A DNA stretch of 64,000 bases from Gammaproteobacteria bacterium (GCA_013817245.1 JACDDA010000006.1:1-64000); one strand, 5' to 3'; shown: positions 49,276-60,606, numbered from the stretch's first letter. Notes: generated by a model from the letters alone, not told the origin. Numbers and translations: made by a program.

Positions 49276-49522
49276 AGCGGCAATAGTATAGTGTTTTCAT
49301 ACACGATATTCAGCGTAATCCCCAAATGCTGCTTATTAAACGTTGCGGATGAGATTTTATTCACGCTCTCTTGGTACATCCGACGTTATCTCTTTATAAT
49401 CAGCTCGCCAATCGCCACGGTGAAATATCTTTGGTAAGCATTGGCAGTCGTTGTGCTGCATTGATGTTGCTCAACCCTGTGAACAAGACGCTCGCGTCCC
49501 TATTTCTTGGCCATTATCGACT

Positions 49523-50881
49523 ATGACGATCAAAATTAAACGCGGTCTAGATTTGCCTCTGAGCGGTATGCCAGAACAGCGTATCTATCCTGCCCCTACT
49601 ATCAATAGTGTTGCGGTTTTAGGTGCAGATTATCTCGGCATGAAACCTACGTTGCTGGTCTCAGAAGGTGAACAGGTAAAACTCGGGCAAGTATTATTTA
49701 CCGATAAAAAATATCCGGCCATTAAATTCACTGCACCGGCCAGTGGCATAGTGAAAAAAATCCAGCGCGGGGCACAGCGCGTGTTGCAAGCGGTGATCAT
49801 CGAATGTGATCATCAAAGTGTTAATGCTATTGAATTTACCCGCTTTTCTGCAGCGGAACTCAACACGCTGACGCGCCCACAAGTTGAAGCTTTATTATTA
49901 GACAGTGGTTTATGGACGGCGCTGCGCACGCGTCCTTATAGCAAAACGCCTCTCCCCGGCAGCGACGCGGATGCGATTTTTGTGACCGCTATCGACACCA
50001 ATCCCGGTGCAGCAGATCCGCAACTCATCATTGCCGAACAATCTGAAGCGTTTACTCATGGCTTAACTATTCTCAGCAAACTGACTACTGGCACCGTGTA
50101 TGTTTGCAGCAGCACGACACCGTTAACCGTTCCTGAGCATGAACGCATCGTCAATGAGCAATTTGCAGGGCCGCATCCTGCCGGTTTGGTCGGTACCCAT
50201 ATTCATTTCTTAGCGCCGGTCAGTGCGACCAGTACTGTGTGGCATTTGGACTATCAAGACGTTATCGCGATCGGAAAATTATTTGCAACGGGTTACTTGT
50301 GGACTGAACGCATCGTCGCCCTAGGTGGCCCACAAGTGCAAAAACCACGTTTACTGCGCACGCAATTAGGCGCCAATATCAACGAATTAACCCAGCAACA
50401 GTTGCATCTGGGCGAAACCCGTTTAGTGTCGGGCTCTATTCTAAGTGGCCGGATGGCCGTTAATTGGGCGGGGTATTTAGGACGTTTTCATTTACAAATC
50501 AGTGCCTTAGCCGAAGGTCGCGAACGCGAGTTTTTGGGTTGGATCAAACCCGGCCCCCGGCGTTTTTCTGCAATCCGCGCTTTTGCCGCACACCTTGTGG
50601 CACTTTTGAGCAAACCGAATTTTGTGCTCAATACCTCTACCAATGGCAGCCCGCGGGCCATGGTGCCGATTGGTAATTATGAAAAAGTGATGCCGTTAGA
50701 TATTTTACCGACGCAATTACTCCGCGCGCTGGTCGTTCAAGACAGTGACACCGCGCAAGCCTTGGGTTGCTTAGAATTGGATGAAGAAGATTTAGCCTTA
50801 TGCAGCTTTGTGTCTTCATCAAAATATCATTATGGCGTGGCGTTACGCGCTAATCTGAATCAAATAGAACAAGAAGGCTAA
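49523..50881 (+). CDS. nqrA: Na+-translocating NADH:quinone reductase subunit A
   Basis: 452 residues from the ATG at 49523 ([19 protein letters not shown]), the normal NqrA start; an open frame begins at 49451 but the extra residues are not conserved. Peripheral cytoplasmic subunit without redox cofactor that contributes to the quinone-binding area. Landmarks are [50 protein letters not shown] and [19 protein letters not shown]. The whole order A-B-C-D-E-F that follows excludes the related Rnf complex. Confidence 0.97.
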   Translation: MTIKIKRGLDLPLSGMPEQRIYPAPTINSVAVLGADYLGMKPTLLVSEGEQVKLGQVLFTDKKYPAIKFTAPASGIVKKIQRGAQRVLQAVIIECDHQSVNAIEFTRFSAAELNTLTRPQVEALLLDSGLWTALRTRPYSKTPLPGSDADAIFVTAIDTNPGAADPQLIIAEQSEAFTHGLTILSKLTTGTVYVCSSTTPLTVPEHERIVNEQFAGPHPAGLVGTHIHFLAPVSATSTVWHLDYQDVIAIGKLFATGYLWTERIVALGGPQVQKPRLLRTQLGANINELTQQQLHLGETRLVSGSILSGRMAVNWAGYLGRFHLQISALAEGREREFLGWIKPGPRRFSAIRAFAAHLVALLSKPNFVLNTSTNGSPRAMVPIGNYEKVMPLDILPTQLLRALVVQDSDTAQALGCLELDEEDLALCSFVSSSKYHYGVALRANLNQIEQEG

Positions 50882-50884
50882 CCG

Positions 50885-52162
50885 ATGACCATGCATTCTT
50901 CTTCATCCCACTCTTCTAACCAGCCTTCTAACAAACCCTCTAAATTGCGCAAGCTGCTGGATAGTATTCATCCGCATGTGGATAAAGGTGGCAAATGGCA
51001 TAAGTGGTACCCACTCTATGAAGCCATTGATACTTTTTTATACACCCCAGCCGATGTCACGCGCCAAGCACCCCATGCACGCGATGCCATTGATTTAAAA
51101 CGGATTATGACTTTTGTCTGGCTAGCCGCATGGCCGTGTGCATTTATGGCGTGCTGGAATACGGGCCTACAAAATAATCTCGCCATGGCACAACTGGGGT
51201 TGGAACACGCCAGTGGCTGGCGCGGTGATATTTTGAGTCTATTGGCCAGTGTTGGCGTGGGCTACAACCCTCAAAGCTTCGTCGACAATTTTATTCACGG
51301 TGCGCTGTATTTCTTACCCATATATATAGTGACATTCGCCGTCGGCGGATGTTGGGAGGTCTTATTCGCCACCGTACGTCGTCATGAAATCAATGAAGGC
51401 TTTTTTGTCACGTCGATTTTATTTGCCTTAACGCTGCCGGCCACTACGCCGTTATGGCAAGTAGCGATGGGCATTAGTTTTGGTGTGGTGTTAGCCAAAG
51501 AAGTGTTTGGTGGTACCGGCAAAAACTTTCTTAATCCCGCGCTGGCTGGCCGGGCATTTTTATATTTTGCATATCCGGCCTATCAATCTGGCGATGCAGT
51601 TTGGGTGGCAGTAGATGGTTTCAGCGGCGCCACCGCATTAGGCATCGCCAAATTACAAGGACTGACGGGTGTTCAACAACATATAACGTGGTGGGATGCG
51701 TTCATTGGTTTTATTCCGGGCTCGATGGGCGAAACGTCTACGTTAGCCTGCTTAATTGGCGGCGCGTTTTTGGTTTATACCGGTATCGCGTCGTATCGAA
51801 TTATTTTAGGCGTCATGCTGGGCATGATCACAACAGTTTTATTTTTTAATTGGATTGGCAGCGCAAGCAATCCGATGTTTGCGATGCCGTGGTATTGGCA
51901 TTTAGTCATTGGCGGTTACGCGTTCGGAATGATTTATATGGCAACCGATCCGGTCAGTGCCGCAATGACCAATACAGGTCGCTGGATTTTCGGTGCCTTG
52001 ATTGGTTTTATGTGCATCATGATACGCGTTATTAATCCTGCGTATCCCGAAGGCATGATGCTCGCGATTTTATTCGCTAATTTATTTGCCCCTTCAATTG
52101 ATCATTTTGTGGTGCGCGCTAACATTCGCCGCCGCCAACAACGTACCACTATTAAAGCGTGA
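50885..52162 (+). CDS. nqrB: Na+-translocating NADH:quinone reductase subunit B
   Basis: 425 residues, about ten transmembrane helices. FMN is attached covalently to the threonine of [14 protein letters not shown] (the SGAT motif), and a riboflavin-binding and Na+-conducting core is expected in this subunit. Also seen: [23 protein letters not shown] and [11 protein letters not shown]. The first 20 residues are unusually rich in Ser/Asn/Lys/Pro. It starts 3 bp after nqrA. Confidence 0.97.
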   Translation: MTMHSSSSHSSNQPSNKPSKLRKLLDSIHPHVDKGGKWHKWYPLYEAIDTFLYTPADVTRQAPHARDAIDLKRIMTFVWLAAWPCAFMACWNTGLQNNLAMAQLGLEHASGWRGDILSLLASVGVGYNPQSFVDNFIHGALYFLPIYIVTFAVGGCWEVLFATVRRHEINEGFFVTSILFALTLPATTPLWQVAMGISFGVVLAKEVFGGTGKNFLNPALAGRAFLYFAYPAYQSGDAVWVAVDGFSGATALGIAKLQGLTGVQQHITWWDAFIGFIPGSMGETSTLACLIGGAFLVYTGIASYRIILGVMLGMITTVLFFNWIGSASNPMFAMPWYWHLVIGGYAFGMIYMATDPVSAAMTNTGRWIFGALIGFMCIMIRVINPAYPEGMMLAILFANLFAPSIDHFVVRANIRRRQQRTTIKA

Positions 52163-52183
52163 TATTGCTAAACAGGACATTGC

Positions 52184-53008
52184 ATGGCTAATTCAAATGA
52201 CAGCACCGCTAGAACACTGGGCGTTGCGCTAATTCTGTGTTTGGTTTGCTCCGTGGTCGTCGCCAGTGCGGCGGTACTGCTCAAGCCATTACAACAAAAA
52301 AATAAATTACTCGATAAACAAAAAAATATTTTGTCCGTCGCGAATTTATTAAATCAAGGCAAAAGTGTTGATGCGCTGTTTGCTGAATACGTCGAAGCAA
52401 AAGTTGTTGATCTAAAAACCGGCGAATATGTTGATACTGTAGATCCCAATACGTTTGATCCGCGCAAACAAGCCAAAGATCCTGCTCATAATATTCACTT
52501 AACGCCAGCGCAAGACATTGCCAACATCAAAAATACACCTGCACAAACAGTGGTATATCTAATTCGCAATGCTCAAGGTGAATTAACCAATATCATCTTA
52601 CCCATTTCTGGTTACGGCTTATGGTCAACGTTGCATGGCTTTCTCGCGCTCGAAGCTGATCTGCATACTATTTATGGCATTAGTTTTTACGAACATGCTG
52701 AAACACCGGGCTTAGGTGGCGAAGTGGATAACCCCACATGGAAAGCTTTATGGCGCGGCAAACAAGCCTTTGATGCAAATAACCAACCCGCAATTCGTGT
52801 TATTAAAGGAACAGTTGATGCACAAACATCCGATGCAACACACAAAGTGGATGGTCTTGCTGGCGCAACCATCACCAGTTTGGGCGTTTCCAATTTAGTG
52901 AAATTTTGGTTAGGCGAACAAGGTTTTGGACCTTATCTGCACCGCTTAAAAAATGCTCAAGCTATTCCCACCACCGCTGCTATTAACACGCAGGAGCAAA
53001 TCTTATGA
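52184..53008 (+). CDS. nqrC: Na+-translocating NADH:quinone reductase subunit C
   Basis: 274 residues with an N-terminal membrane helix ([22 protein letters not shown]) and a periplasmic FMN-binding domain; covalent FMN is carried by the threonine of [17 protein letters not shown]. The region [15 protein letters not shown] is conserved. Its last codons overlap the nqrD start by 4 bp (ATGA). Confidence 0.97.
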   Translation: MANSNDSTARTLGVALILCLVCSVVVASAAVLLKPLQQKNKLLDKQKNILSVANLLNQGKSVDALFAEYVEAKVVDLKTGEYVDTVDPNTFDPRKQAKDPAHNIHLTPAQDIANIKNTPAQTVVYLIRNAQGELTNIILPISGYGLWSTLHGFLALEADLHTIYGISFYEHAETPGLGGEVDNPTWKALWRGKQAFDANNQPAIRVIKGTVDAQTSDATHKVDGLAGATITSLGVSNLVKFWLGEQGFGPYLHRLKNAQAIPTTAAINTQEQIL

Positions 53009-53667
53009 GTGATTCTGTAAACAAAGTTATTTTTGAACCGTTAGTTAAAAATAATCCGATTACTTTACAAGTACTCGGCATTTGTTCTGCATTAGCGGTT
53101 ACCAGCTCATTAGATACCGCTATTACAATGAGTATCGGCTTAACCTTAGTCACCGCCTTCTCTAGTTTTTTCATCAGCTTAATTCGCCATCATATTCCGA
53201 GCAGTATCCGTATTATTGTGCAACTCACCATCATTGCCTCGCTGGTTATTGTGGTAGATCAATTTTTACGCGCTTATGCCTACGCACTGAGCAAAGAACT
53301 TTCGGTCTTCGTCGGTTTGATTATCACTAACTGCATTGTGTTAGGTCGAGCAGAAGGTTACGCGATGAAAAATGGCCCCATTCTTAGTTTTTGGGATGGC
53401 ATTGGTAATGGTTTGGGTTATAGCTTAATTTTGCTATCGGTCGGTGTCGTTCGCGAGTTATTAGGTTCGGGTAGTTTATTAAACTATCCTATTTTGCCGC
53501 TCGCATCCGCTGGTGGTTGGTTTCATCCTGTTGGTTTAATGTTATTGCCACCTAGCGCATTTTTTATTATTGGTTTATTTATTTGGGGTTTACGTACTTA
53601 CAAACCCGAACAAGTAGAAGCGCAAGATTATCGCATTCACAATGACACATCGCAGGAGCACGCATAA
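53005..53667 (+). CDS. nqrD: Na+-translocating NADH:quinone reductase subunit D
   Basis: 220 residues, about six transmembrane helices. Conserved segments: [23 protein letters not shown] and [25 protein letters not shown], whose two cysteines (in GICSAL and TNCIVLGR) are the positions that, with NqrE, hold the intramembrane iron centre. Directly followed by nqrE with no gap. Confidence 0.97.
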   Translation: MSDSVNKVIFEPLVKNNPITLQVLGICSALAVTSSLDTAITMSIGLTLVTAFSSFFISLIRHHIPSSIRIIVQLTIIASLVIVVDQFLRAYAYALSKELSVFVGLIITNCIVLGRAEGYAMKNGPILSFWDGIGNGLGYSLILLSVGVVRELLGSGSLLNYPILPLASAGGWFHPVGLMLLPPSAFFIIGLFIWGLRTYKPEQVEAQDYRIHNDTSQEHA

Positions 53668-54276
53668 ATGGAAGCGCATTTAAGTTTGTTACTGCGTGCC
53701 GTGTTTGTCGAAAACATGGCCTTATCTTTCTTTTTAGGCATGTGTACCTTTTTAGCTGTCTCGAAAAAAATTGGCACTGCCATCGGCTTAGGAATTGCGG
53801 TCGTCGTCGTGCAATCAATTACCGTGCCGATAAATAATTTATTATTTCAATTTGTATTAAAAGATGGTGCATTAGCTTGGGCAGGATTATCCCAAACAGA
53901 CTTAAGTTTTCTTGGCTTAATCAGTTACATGGGCGTGATCGCGGCCATAGTACAAATTTTAGAAATGATTTTAGATCGTTTCTTCCCAGCACTTTATAAC
54001 TCCTTAGGAATTTTCTTGCCGTTGATTAGTGTTAATTGCGCAATCTTAGGCGGTTCATTATTTATGGTAGAACGTGATTACAGTTTTGATCAAAGTTTAG
54101 TGTATGGTTTTGGCAGCGGCTTAGGTTGGGCATTGGCGATTGTGTCTTTAGCGGGTATACGCGAAAAACTAAAATACAGCGACATCCCTTCTGGTTTACA
54201 AGGTTTAGGTATCACTTTTATCACCGCAGGTTTAATGGCCATGGCATTCATGTCATTCTCTGGTGTGCAACTATAA
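53668..54276 (+). CDS. nqrE: Na+-translocating NADH:quinone reductase subunit E
   Basis: 202 residues, six transmembrane helices, paralogous to NqrD in inverted topology. Cysteines in [12 protein letters not shown] and [18 protein letters not shown] correspond to the conserved iron ligands shared with NqrD. The start follows the nqrD stop at once. The gap to nqrF is 48 bp and contains the AAGGAA ribosome site. Confidence 0.97.
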   Translation: MEAHLSLLLRAVFVENMALSFFLGMCTFLAVSKKIGTAIGLGIAVVVVQSITVPINNLLFQFVLKDGALAWAGLSQTDLSFLGLISYMGVIAAIVQILEMILDRFFPALYNSLGIFLPLISVNCAILGGSLFMVERDYSFDQSLVYGFGSGLGWALAIVSLAGIREKLKYSDIPSGLQGLGITFITAGLMAMAFMSFSGVQL

Positions 54277-54324
54277 ATCGTCTATGTATTTGCCATACAT
54301 GATTGAGTTTTTTAAGGAATTCAA

Positions 54325-55545
54325 ATGTTAGACATCGGTTTGGGCGTTAGTTTTTTCACGATTATTATCATCGGTTTAGTCGGTGTGATTTTACTCGCCA
54401 AAGCACGGCTGGTTTCTACCGGCACGGTTAAAGTTAAAATTAATGGCGAAAAAACCATTGAAACACCGGTCGGCGGCAAACTGATGGGCGCACTTGCTGA
54501 TGCTGGTTTATACGTGGCCTCTGCATGCGGCGGTGGCGGCACTTGCGGTCAATGTCGCGTTAAAGTGTTTGAAGGTGGCGGTGCAATTTTACCTACCGAA
54601 CTCAATCACATCAGCAAACGCGAAGCGCGTGAATGTAATCGTTTGTCTTGCCAAATCACCGTTAAGCAAGACATGGATATTCAAGTGCCAGAAGAAGTAT
54701 TCGGCATCAAAAAATGGCAATGCAAAGTTCGTTCTAATGACAATGTTGCAACCTTCATCAAAGAATTAGTTTTGGAATTACCCGCAGGCGAACATGTTAA
54801 TTTCCGCGCCGGTGGTTACATCCAAATTGAATCTCCGCCGCATCATGTAAAATTTGCTGACTTCAATGTTAAAACCCGTTTTCGTGAAGACTGGGATCGC
54901 TTCAATATGTGGCGCTACGAATCGGTATGCAAAGAACCGGTGATGCGAGCTTATTCAATGGCGAGTTATCCGGAAGAACACGGCATCATCATGTTAAACG
55001 TGCGTATCGCTACCCCACCACCCGGCACCAACGATATTCCACCAGGCAAAATGTCGTCGTATGTTTTTGATTTAAAACCTGGCGCAGACGTCACCATCGC
55101 AGGGCCATTCGGTGATTTCTTTGCGCGTGAAACCGAAGCAGAAATGATTTTCATCGGCGGCGGTGCCGGCATGGCTCCAATGCGCTCGCATATTTTTGAT
55201 CAACTACGTCGCATCAAAACCAAACGTAAAATTACTTTCTGGTATGGCGCACGCAGCAAAAAAGAAATGTTTTATGTCGAAGACTTTGACATGCTGGCAG
55301 CAGAAAATCCTAACTTCACCTGGCACGTCGCGTTATCGGACGCCTTACCAGAAGATCATTGGACTGGGCACAAAGGCTTTATTCATAACGTCTTATATGA
55401 AAAATATTTAAAAAACCATTCGGCACCGGAAGACGCAGAATATTACATGTGTGGTCCACCGGTGATGAACGCCGCCTGCATTCGCATGTTGTTAGACTTA
55501 GGTGTTGAACGCGAAAATATTATGCTTGATGATTTCGGTGGCTAA
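54325..55545 (+). CDS. nqrF: Na+-translocating NADH:quinone reductase subunit F
   Basis: 406 residues. N-terminal membrane helix (about 3-24); ferredoxin-type 2Fe-2S domain with cysteines in [16 protein letters not shown] and RLSCQI; then an FAD-binding domain with [13 protein letters not shown] and a NADH-binding domain with [19 protein letters not shown] and [14 protein letters not shown]. It takes electrons from NADH. Ends before apbE, which starts within its last codons. Confidence 0.97.
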   Translation: MLDIGLGVSFFTIIIIGLVGVILLAKARLVSTGTVKVKINGEKTIETPVGGKLMGALADAGLYVASACGGGGTCGQCRVKVFEGGGAILPTELNHISKREARECNRLSCQITVKQDMDIQVPEEVFGIKKWQCKVRSNDNVATFIKELVLELPAGEHVNFRAGGYIQIESPPHHVKFADFNVKTRFREDWDRFNMWRYESVCKEPVMRAYSMASYPEEHGIIMLNVRIATPPPGTNDIPPGKMSSYVFDLKPGADVTIAGPFGDFFARETEAEMIFIGGGAGMAPMRSHIFDQLRRIKTKRKITFWYGARSKKEMFYVEDFDMLAAENPNFTWHVALSDALPEDHWTGHKGFIHNVLYEKYLKNHSAPEDAEYYMCGPPVMNAACIRMLLDLGVERENIMLDDFGG

Positions 55546-56623
55546 ACCAAGGCATCGTGTACGCCGTACACTGAAAACATTTTTTTGTAGCTTACAACAG
55601 CACTGTGTGAATATTTTTTTATGGCTGAATGTTGCATGCGTAACTCTACTCTTAAGTGCTTGCCAACCTACACAACCGCTGGTGTTAAGTGGCCCAACCA
55701 TGGGCACCACGTATCACATTACGATTGCTCAACCACCCGCTAATCTCGATCAAGCGGCATTACAAAAAGATATTGAGGCCATTCTACAAAGAATTGATTT
55801 CTTAATGTCGACCTATCGCCAAGACTCTGTATTAAGTAAATTTAACAACAGTCACAGTACACAATGGCAAACTATTCCAGCTGATTTATTTGAAATTATT
55901 CATACCGCGAAAACTATTAGTGCTAAAAGCAACGGCGCATTTGATATTACCGTCGGGCCCTTAGTAAATTTATGGGGCTTTGGTGCCGCGCAAACAATTG
56001 TTAAACCACCCGCCGAACATTTAATTCAGAATTTAAAAAAACGCATCGGTTATCAAAAATTATTATTACAAAATAATCCACCGGCCCTACGTAAAATCGA
56101 GCCCACTTTATATCTTGATTTATCCGGCATCGCCTCCGGTTATGCAGTCGATAAAATTGCGGCGCATTTAGAAACAGTGCAAATACACAATTACATGGTT
56201 GAAGTAGGCGGTGAATTGCGCGTTGCTGGTCGCAATCCGCAACAACAAGCCTGGCAAATTGCGATTGAAAAACCGCTGGCGCTCACTCGCGAAATTGAAA
56301 CTATCATTGCAGTTACCCGTACTGCGGTGAATACTTCGGGCGACTATCGCACTTATTTTGAATATGAAAGCCGCCGTTATTCACATACCATCGATCCTGC
56401 TACCGGTTATCCCATTAACCATAATTTAGCATCGGTGACTGTCTTACATGAAAGCTGCACTTGGGCAGACGGCTGGGCCACGGCACTGATGGTGCTCGGC
56501 CCCAAAGCCGGTTTAGCGGTTGCCGAACAAGAAAAACTTGCAGCATTGTTTATAATTAAGCAGGATGGTGGCTTCATTGAACAACGTAGCAGCACTTATA
56601 ACCACTATCTAGCAACACATTAA
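55529..56623 (+). CDS. apbE: FAD:protein FMN transferase
   Basis: ApbE attaches FMN to the threonines of NqrB and NqrC using FAD. Conserved: [82 protein letters not shown] and [19 protein letters not shown] lipoprotein-like signal ends in LLLSACQP, so the protein is probably anchored outside. Start uncertain: ATG 55502 or 55529 or GTG 55607 are all in frame; 55529 keeps a basic n-region before the hydrophobic core and overlaps nqrF by 17 bp. Cofactor insertion explains its place in the operon. Confidence 0.94.
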   Translation: MISVAKPRHRVRRTLKTFFCSLQQHCVNIFLWLNVACVTLLLSACQPTQPLVLSGPTMGTTYHITIAQPPANLDQAALQKDIEAILQRIDFLMSTYRQDSVLSKFNNSHSTQWQTIPADLFEIIHTAKTISAKSNGAFDITVGPLVNLWGFGAAQTIVKPPAEHLIQNLKKRIGYQKLLLQNNPPALRKIEPTLYLDLSGIASGYAVDKIAAHLETVQIHNYMVEVGGELRVAGRNPQQQAWQIAIEKPLALTREIETIIAVTRTAVNTSGDYRTYFEYESRRYSHTIDPATGYPINHNLASVTVLHESCTWADGWATALMVLGPKAGLAVAEQEKLAALFIIKQDGGFIEQRSSTYNHYLATH

Positions 56624-56652
56624 ATAGTTAACACCCACACTATTAGGTCAAC

Positions 56653-56889
56653 ATGAATTTATTTTTCGCCAGTTTTGTCATCATTGGGCTTGCTGTGATA
56701 GGCATGGCCATTGGTGTCATTATCAGTGATCGCCGCATCAAAGGCAGTTGTGGCGGATTAAATACCATTGAAGGTTTAGAAAGTGCGTGTGATATTTGCG
56801 AAACTCCTTGCGAACGTCGACGCAAAGCACTTGCGCAACAAACCACTAACTCCGACTCTATTCGTGAGGTACCCATCAAATGGAATTAA
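56653..56889 (+). CDS. nqrM: Na+-NQR maturation protein NqrM
   Basis: 78 residues. One N-terminal transmembrane helix (FFASFVIIGLAVIGMAIGVII) and four conserved cysteines in GSCGGL and SACDICETPCERRRK. NqrM (DUF539) is needed to deliver iron to the NqrD/NqrE centre in other bacteria. Its stop overlaps the next start by 10 bp, so it is coupled to the CBS gene. Confidence 0.95.
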   Translation: MNLFFASFVIIGLAVIGMAIGVIISDRRIKGSCGGLNTIEGLESACDICETPCERRRKALAQQTTNSDSIREVPIKWN

Positions 56890-57275
56890 TGGACATTACC
56901 GTACGTGACTACATGGCAACACAATTAGTAACTTTTTCACCCGACATGGAAATCATGGCCGCGATGCGCACGCTCATCGACAAAAATATTTCCGGTGCTT
57001 GCGTCTTAGATGCCACCGGTAACATTGTCGGCATTTTGTCAGAAAAAGATTGTATGCGCGTGGCGCTCGGTGCCAGTTATCACGGCGACAAAGCTGGCTT
57101 AGTCAAAGAATATATGTCACCGCAGGTGGAAACAGTTGATGTGGATACGGGGATCATTGAAATTGCAACTTTGTTTTATAACAAACAATATCGCCGTTAT
57201 CCGGTACTAGATCAGGGCAAACTGGTCGGCCAAATTAGTCGCCGCGATGTATTAAAAGCCTTAAATAAATTTTAA
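56880..57275 (+). CDS. Stand-alone CBS-domain pair protein
   Basis: 131 residues consisting of two CBS domains: DYMATQLVTFSPDMEIMAAMRTLIDKNISGACVLD and EYMSPQVETVDVDTGIIEIATLF ending RRYPVLDQGKLVGQISRRDVLKAL. CBS pairs bind adenine nucleotides such as AMP, ADP, ATP or SAM and usually regulate a partner. Here it is overlapped by nqrM at the end of the nqr operon, so control of respiration by cell energy state is a natural guess, not a finding. Confidence 0.9.
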   Translation: MELMDITVRDYMATQLVTFSPDMEIMAAMRTLIDKNISGACVLDATGNIVGILSEKDCMRVALGASYHGDKAGLVKEYMSPQVETVDVDTGIIEIATLFYNKQYRRYPVLDQGKLVGQISRRDVLKALNKF

Positions 57276-57322
57276 CGTTTACCATCGACCGCAACTACAT
57301 GCACTCCGCTTCTGATACCGCT

Positions 57323-58108
57323 ATGCAACTTATTGATATTGGCGCTAATTTAACCCATGAATCATTTCAAGTTGATTTAAACGAAGTATTAACACGTGCA
57401 CGCGCCCAACATGTCAGTGCATTTATTATCACCGGCGCATCATTGCCCGGCAGTCAAGCTGCTTTAGCGCTCGCTCAACAACACGATGATTTATTTGCCA
57501 CCGCCGGTTTACATCCGCATGAAGCGCAACATTTTTCACGCACTACCCTCGCGCAATTACAAGAATTAGCAAAAGACCCTAAAGTTGTTGCATTAGGTGA
57601 ATGCGGCTTAGATTACAACCGCGATTTTTCACCACGCGATCAACAACGTTATGCGTTCGAAGCCCAATTAGAATTAGCCTGCAAATTAGCGAAACCGGTT
57701 TTTTTACACGAACGCGATGCACACGATGATTTTGCAAAAATCCTCGAGCGTTATAAAAAAGATTTAGTCGATTACGTAGTGCATTGTTTTACCGGCGTAG
57801 AATCACAGCTGCAAACGTATTTAGAGTTAGAAGCGTACATTGGCATTACGGGTTGGATTTGTGATGATCGACGCGGTCATCATTTACATGAGTTTATTCA
57901 GCAAGTACCGGCTGATCGTTTAATGATAGAAACCGACGCACCGTATTTATTACCGCGTGATTTAAAACCAAAACCCAAATCACGACGCAATGAACCCATG
58001 CATTTATTACACATTTGCAATACGGTAGCCCGGTTAGTCAACAAAACACCGTTGCAAGTGGCGAATGAAACCACCGCTACGGCGCAACATTTTTTTAGAT
58101 TACCTTAA
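57323..58108 (+). CDS. tatD: TatD-family metal-dependent deoxyribonuclease
   Basis: 261 residues from the ATG at 57323 (MQLIDIGANLTHESF); the frame is open to 57299. Compared with the family: Asp-type first motif IDIGANL in place of HxH, as in E. coli TatD itself, LGECGLDYNRDFSPRDQQ, FLHERDAHDDF, VHCFTG and IETDAPYLLPRDL. TatD is a 3'-5' exonuclease and was linked to DNA repair; it is not part of Tat transport. A terminator-like hairpin follows at 58171. Confidence 0.94.
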   Translation: MQLIDIGANLTHESFQVDLNEVLTRARAQHVSAFIITGASLPGSQAALALAQQHDDLFATAGLHPHEAQHFSRTTLAQLQELAKDPKVVALGECGLDYNRDFSPRDQQRYAFEAQLELACKLAKPVFLHERDAHDDFAKILERYKKDLVDYVVHCFTGVESQLQTYLELEAYIGITGWICDDRRGHHLHEFIQQVPADRLMIETDAPYLLPRDLKPKPKSRRNEPMHLLHICNTVARLVNKTPLQVANETTATAQHFFRLP

Positions 58109-58170
58109 ACAACATCAGTCATGGTGTGGTAACTTCAAAAAGGTTTTACATTTAGTTAAAATAAAAACAA

Positions 58171-58194
58171 CAAAGCCCTCTATGTGGGGTTTTG
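58171..58194 (+). terminator. Terminator-like hairpin after tatD
   Basis: CAAAGCCC (58171-58178) pairs with GGGTTTTG (58187-58194) through seven Watson-Crick pairs and one G-U, with loop TCTATGTG; the 3' arm runs into a T-rich GTGTTT. It begins 63 bp after the tatD stop and probably ends the nqr-tatD transcript. Confidence 0.6.
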
Positions 58195-58357
58195 TGTTTA
58201 GAGATTGAATTAGAAAACCCCAATACCGTAGGCTTGCGGCATAATGAAAAGCAAAATCAAAACGTTTCCTTATTTTTGAAAGGAAGTGATTCTGCCTTTA
58301 ATATGTTGCACTACGCCAGATGAGATTACTGTCGCTCACTTACAAGGGAGCTTTCAC

Positions 58358-58891
58358 ATGACGAAACAATTTTTACGTTGCACCATCTTATGTCTCGTTG
58401 CTTACTGTAGTTGGGCATTCTCGTTCGACACTCATTGCAAAGATGAGGCACTGGTCATCTTCAACTGTCACCTCGAAAATTCCAATAAAGTCGTTTCCGT
58501 TTGCAAAATCGGAACAGAAAACTCAGATGAGCAAGAACAATACCTTCAATACACCTTCGGCAACATTGGCAAAGCCGAATTAGTCTTCCCAAAAAAGAAC
58601 CATATCAAGAACAGTCAGTTTTCCTTCGACAGACAATACGGCAAAGAAGCGGGCTATCTTGAATACAATCTTACATTTTACGTTGGAAGCAATAAGTACG
58701 AAGTTTATTGGACAGAGGTGAGCAAAATTGACGGGGTTCCACGAGAAGAAGTAGAGATATCAAGTGGCGTTGGTGTATTTACAAGTGCTGGCAAGCGCAT
58801 CAACCTCCAGTGCAGTAAAGATGTTACCCAAAACCTTGAGTCTGCAAATACGATATTTGTACGTAATGTCGACTGGGCGAATGAACAGTAA
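58358..58891 (+). CDS. Small secreted protein, unknown
   Basis: 177 residues from the ATG at 58358 with AAGGGAG upstream. A signal peptide (TILCLVAYCSWAFS) precedes a mature domain with four cysteines (C27, C37, C49, C152), probably disulphide-bonded, and a beta-rich pattern (YLEYNLTFYVGSNKYEVYW). No family recognised. Codon use differs from the neighbours: Phe TTC is more common than TTT (6 against 5) and Leu uses CTT/CTC more than TTA (7 against 3), while adjacent genes favour TTT and TTA. That points to recent acquisition. It stands alone between tatD and the inositol-monophosphatase-family gene. Confidence 0.75.
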   Translation: MTKQFLRCTILCLVAYCSWAFSFDTHCKDEALVIFNCHLENSNKVVSVCKIGTENSDEQEQYLQYTFGNIGKAELVFPKKNHIKNSQFSFDRQYGKEAGYLEYNLTFYVGSNKYEVYWTEVSKIDGVPREEVEISSGVGVFTSAGKRINLQCSKDVTQNLESANTIFVRNVDWANEQ

Positions 58892-58973
58892 GCCTTTGCG
58901 CTGAACGCTAAAATAAGAGAACGCTTTCGCTTTTAAACTTTAACAACAGTAGTTATCGTTTGAATCCGCTAAT

Positions 58974-59750
58974 TCAAACCGGTTTAAAATTTAACCGCGC
59001 CAACACTTCACGATGTAACGCGACGCTATTACTACTTAATACACTGCGCGTAGCTAAATTCAACGCTTGACCTTCAAGATCGGTAAACACGCCACCGGCT
59101 TCTTTTATAATTACGCTGAGCGCGGCAATGTCTAAAATATTCACATCTGATTCAACGACTAAATCAATTTTGCCCGCTGCTAATAAATGGTAATGCAAAA
59201 AATCGCCATAACCGCGAATGCGATGCACTTGATTAATTAATTGACCTAAACGTCCCCAACTGGGCGATCGCGCTAAGGTTGCGATGTTGCCGGTTGATAG
59301 TGTTGCGTTCTTAATCGCGCGTACGTCACTGACGCGAATCGGCGCACCATTTAAATAAGCGCCTGTGCCCTTTTCGGCCCACGCCATTTCGCCAAAGGCA
59401 GGCGCATTTGACACGCCTAAAATTAATTCACCTTTGTGCATCAATGCAATCTGCGTAGAAAACATCGGATAACGACGCACAAAACTTTTAGTGCCATCAA
59501 TGGGATCAATCAACCATAAATAATCCGCCTGCATATTTTCTTGGCCGGTTTCTTCACCGTAAAAACCATGATCGGGGAACGCCGCATGAATGATGGACTT
59601 GATGACTTTTTCCGATTCAACATCGGCAATCGTCACGGGGCTTTGATCGGATTTGATCGTCACTTGTAAATTCGATTGATAATAATGATTGATCACTTGC
59701 TGTGCCGCGCGCGCGGCGGCAATTGCGGTGCTCAAAAAAAGACTGGCCAT
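58974..59750 (-). CDS. Inositol-monophosphatase-family phosphatase, HisN/CysQ-like
   Basis: 258 residues from the ATG at 59750 (GAGGA ribosome site); a GTG six codons upstream is also in frame. The lithium-sensitive phosphatase motifs are present: GFYGEETG, LWLIDPIDGTKSFVRRYPMFST and VESDVNILDIAALSVIIKEAGG. The residues are those that bind two or three Mg2+ ions. The overall sequence is most like histidinol-phosphatase HisN of the IMPase superfamily, but no his genes are nearby and CysQ or inositol-type activity cannot be excluded. Confidence 0.88.
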   Translation of the reverse strand: MASLFLSTAIAAARAAQQVINHYYQSNLQVTIKSDQSPVTIADVESEKVIKSIIHAAFPDHGFYGEETGQENMQADYLWLIDPIDGTKSFVRRYPMFSTQIALMHKGELILGVSNAPAFGEMAWAEKGTGAYLNGAPIRVSDVRAIKNATLSTGNIATLARSPSWGRLGQLINQVHRIRGYGDFLHYHLLAAGKIDLVVESDVNILDIAALSVIIKEAGGVFTDLEGQALNLATRSVLSSNSVALHREVLARLNFKPV

Positions 59751-59892
59751 GAAACGGTCCTCGGACACGAAATAATCGGATGGGGCGCATTATGCCTCAA
59801 AAAAGCCTATAAAAAGACCTCATCGGACTGGCATCTAAGCTTGGGCCTGACTAAACTTGCCGTTCTTGTCTTGCAACCCAAACGATAATCCC

Positions 59893-60606
59893 ATGAGCAA
59901 TAACAATCCTTATTCACTGGACAACTACGAACGCCCTCACTTGATTCCGCCGAATGGCGAAACCAATGTGTTACTGCATTCTTGTTGCGCTCCGTGTGCT
60001 GGTGAAGTCATGGATGCCATGCGTGCGGCGGGCTTGCAATTAACCATTTTTTTCTACAATCCAAACATTCACCCCAGCGCAGAATATGAATTGCGCAAAC
60101 AAGAAAATATTCGTTACGCCGAACGTTTTGATATTCCGTTTATTGATGCCGATTACGACACCGATAATTGGTTCGAACGCGTCAAAGGTTTGGAATGGGA
60201 ACCCGAACGCGGCGAGCGCTGCACGGCTTGTTTTGATATGCGTTTTGAACGTACCGCTTTATATGCGCATGAACATGGTTTCAAAGTATTCACCAGCAGT
60301 TTAGGAATTTCACGTTGGAAAGATATGAATCAAATTAATGGCAGCGGTGAACGTGCTGCCGTGCGTTATCCATTGCTGGATTATTGGACTTATAACTGGC
60401 GCAAAGACGGCGGCGCGCAACGCATGATTGAGTTGTCGAAACGTGAGCAGTTTTATCAACAAGAATATTGCGGCTGCATTTATTCTTTGCGCGACACCAA
60501 CAAATGGCGCAAAGAAAATGATCGTGACATTATTGCGCGGGGCGTGAAGTTTTATGGCAAAGAAGAATTAATTAGCGCAGTTGAACCAGCAGAACAGTCA
60601 TCCTAG
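59893..60606 (+). CDS. queH: Epoxyqueuosine reductase QueH
   Basis: 237 residues from the ATG at 59893 ([20 protein letters not shown]); the frame is open to 59857. It catalyses the last step of queuosine synthesis in tRNA and is the non-orthologous replacement of QueG. Cysteine motifs for the iron-sulfur and iron site are seen: [22 protein letters not shown] and [13 protein letters not shown]. Also [17 protein letters not shown] and [15 protein letters not shown]. Stand-alone between two leftward genes. Confidence 0.95.
   Translation: MSNNNPYSLDNYERPHLIPPNGETNVLLHSCCAPCAGEVMDAMRAAGLQLTIFFYNPNIHPSAEYELRKQENIRYAERFDIPFIDADYDTDNWFERVKGLEWEPERGERCTACFDMRFERTALYAHEHGFKVFTSSLGISRWKDMNQINGSGERAAVRYPLLDYWTYNWRKDGGAQRMIELSKREQFYQQEYCGCIYSLRDTNKWRKENDRDIIARGVKFYGKEELISAVEPAEQSS

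Noticed and set aside
49523-55545. Possible Rnf (electron-transport) complex
   Set aside because: Subunit A lacks the 4Fe-4S motifs of RnfC, subunit F has the NqrF ferredoxin-FAD-NADH layout, and nqrM/apbE follow, so it is Na+-NQR.
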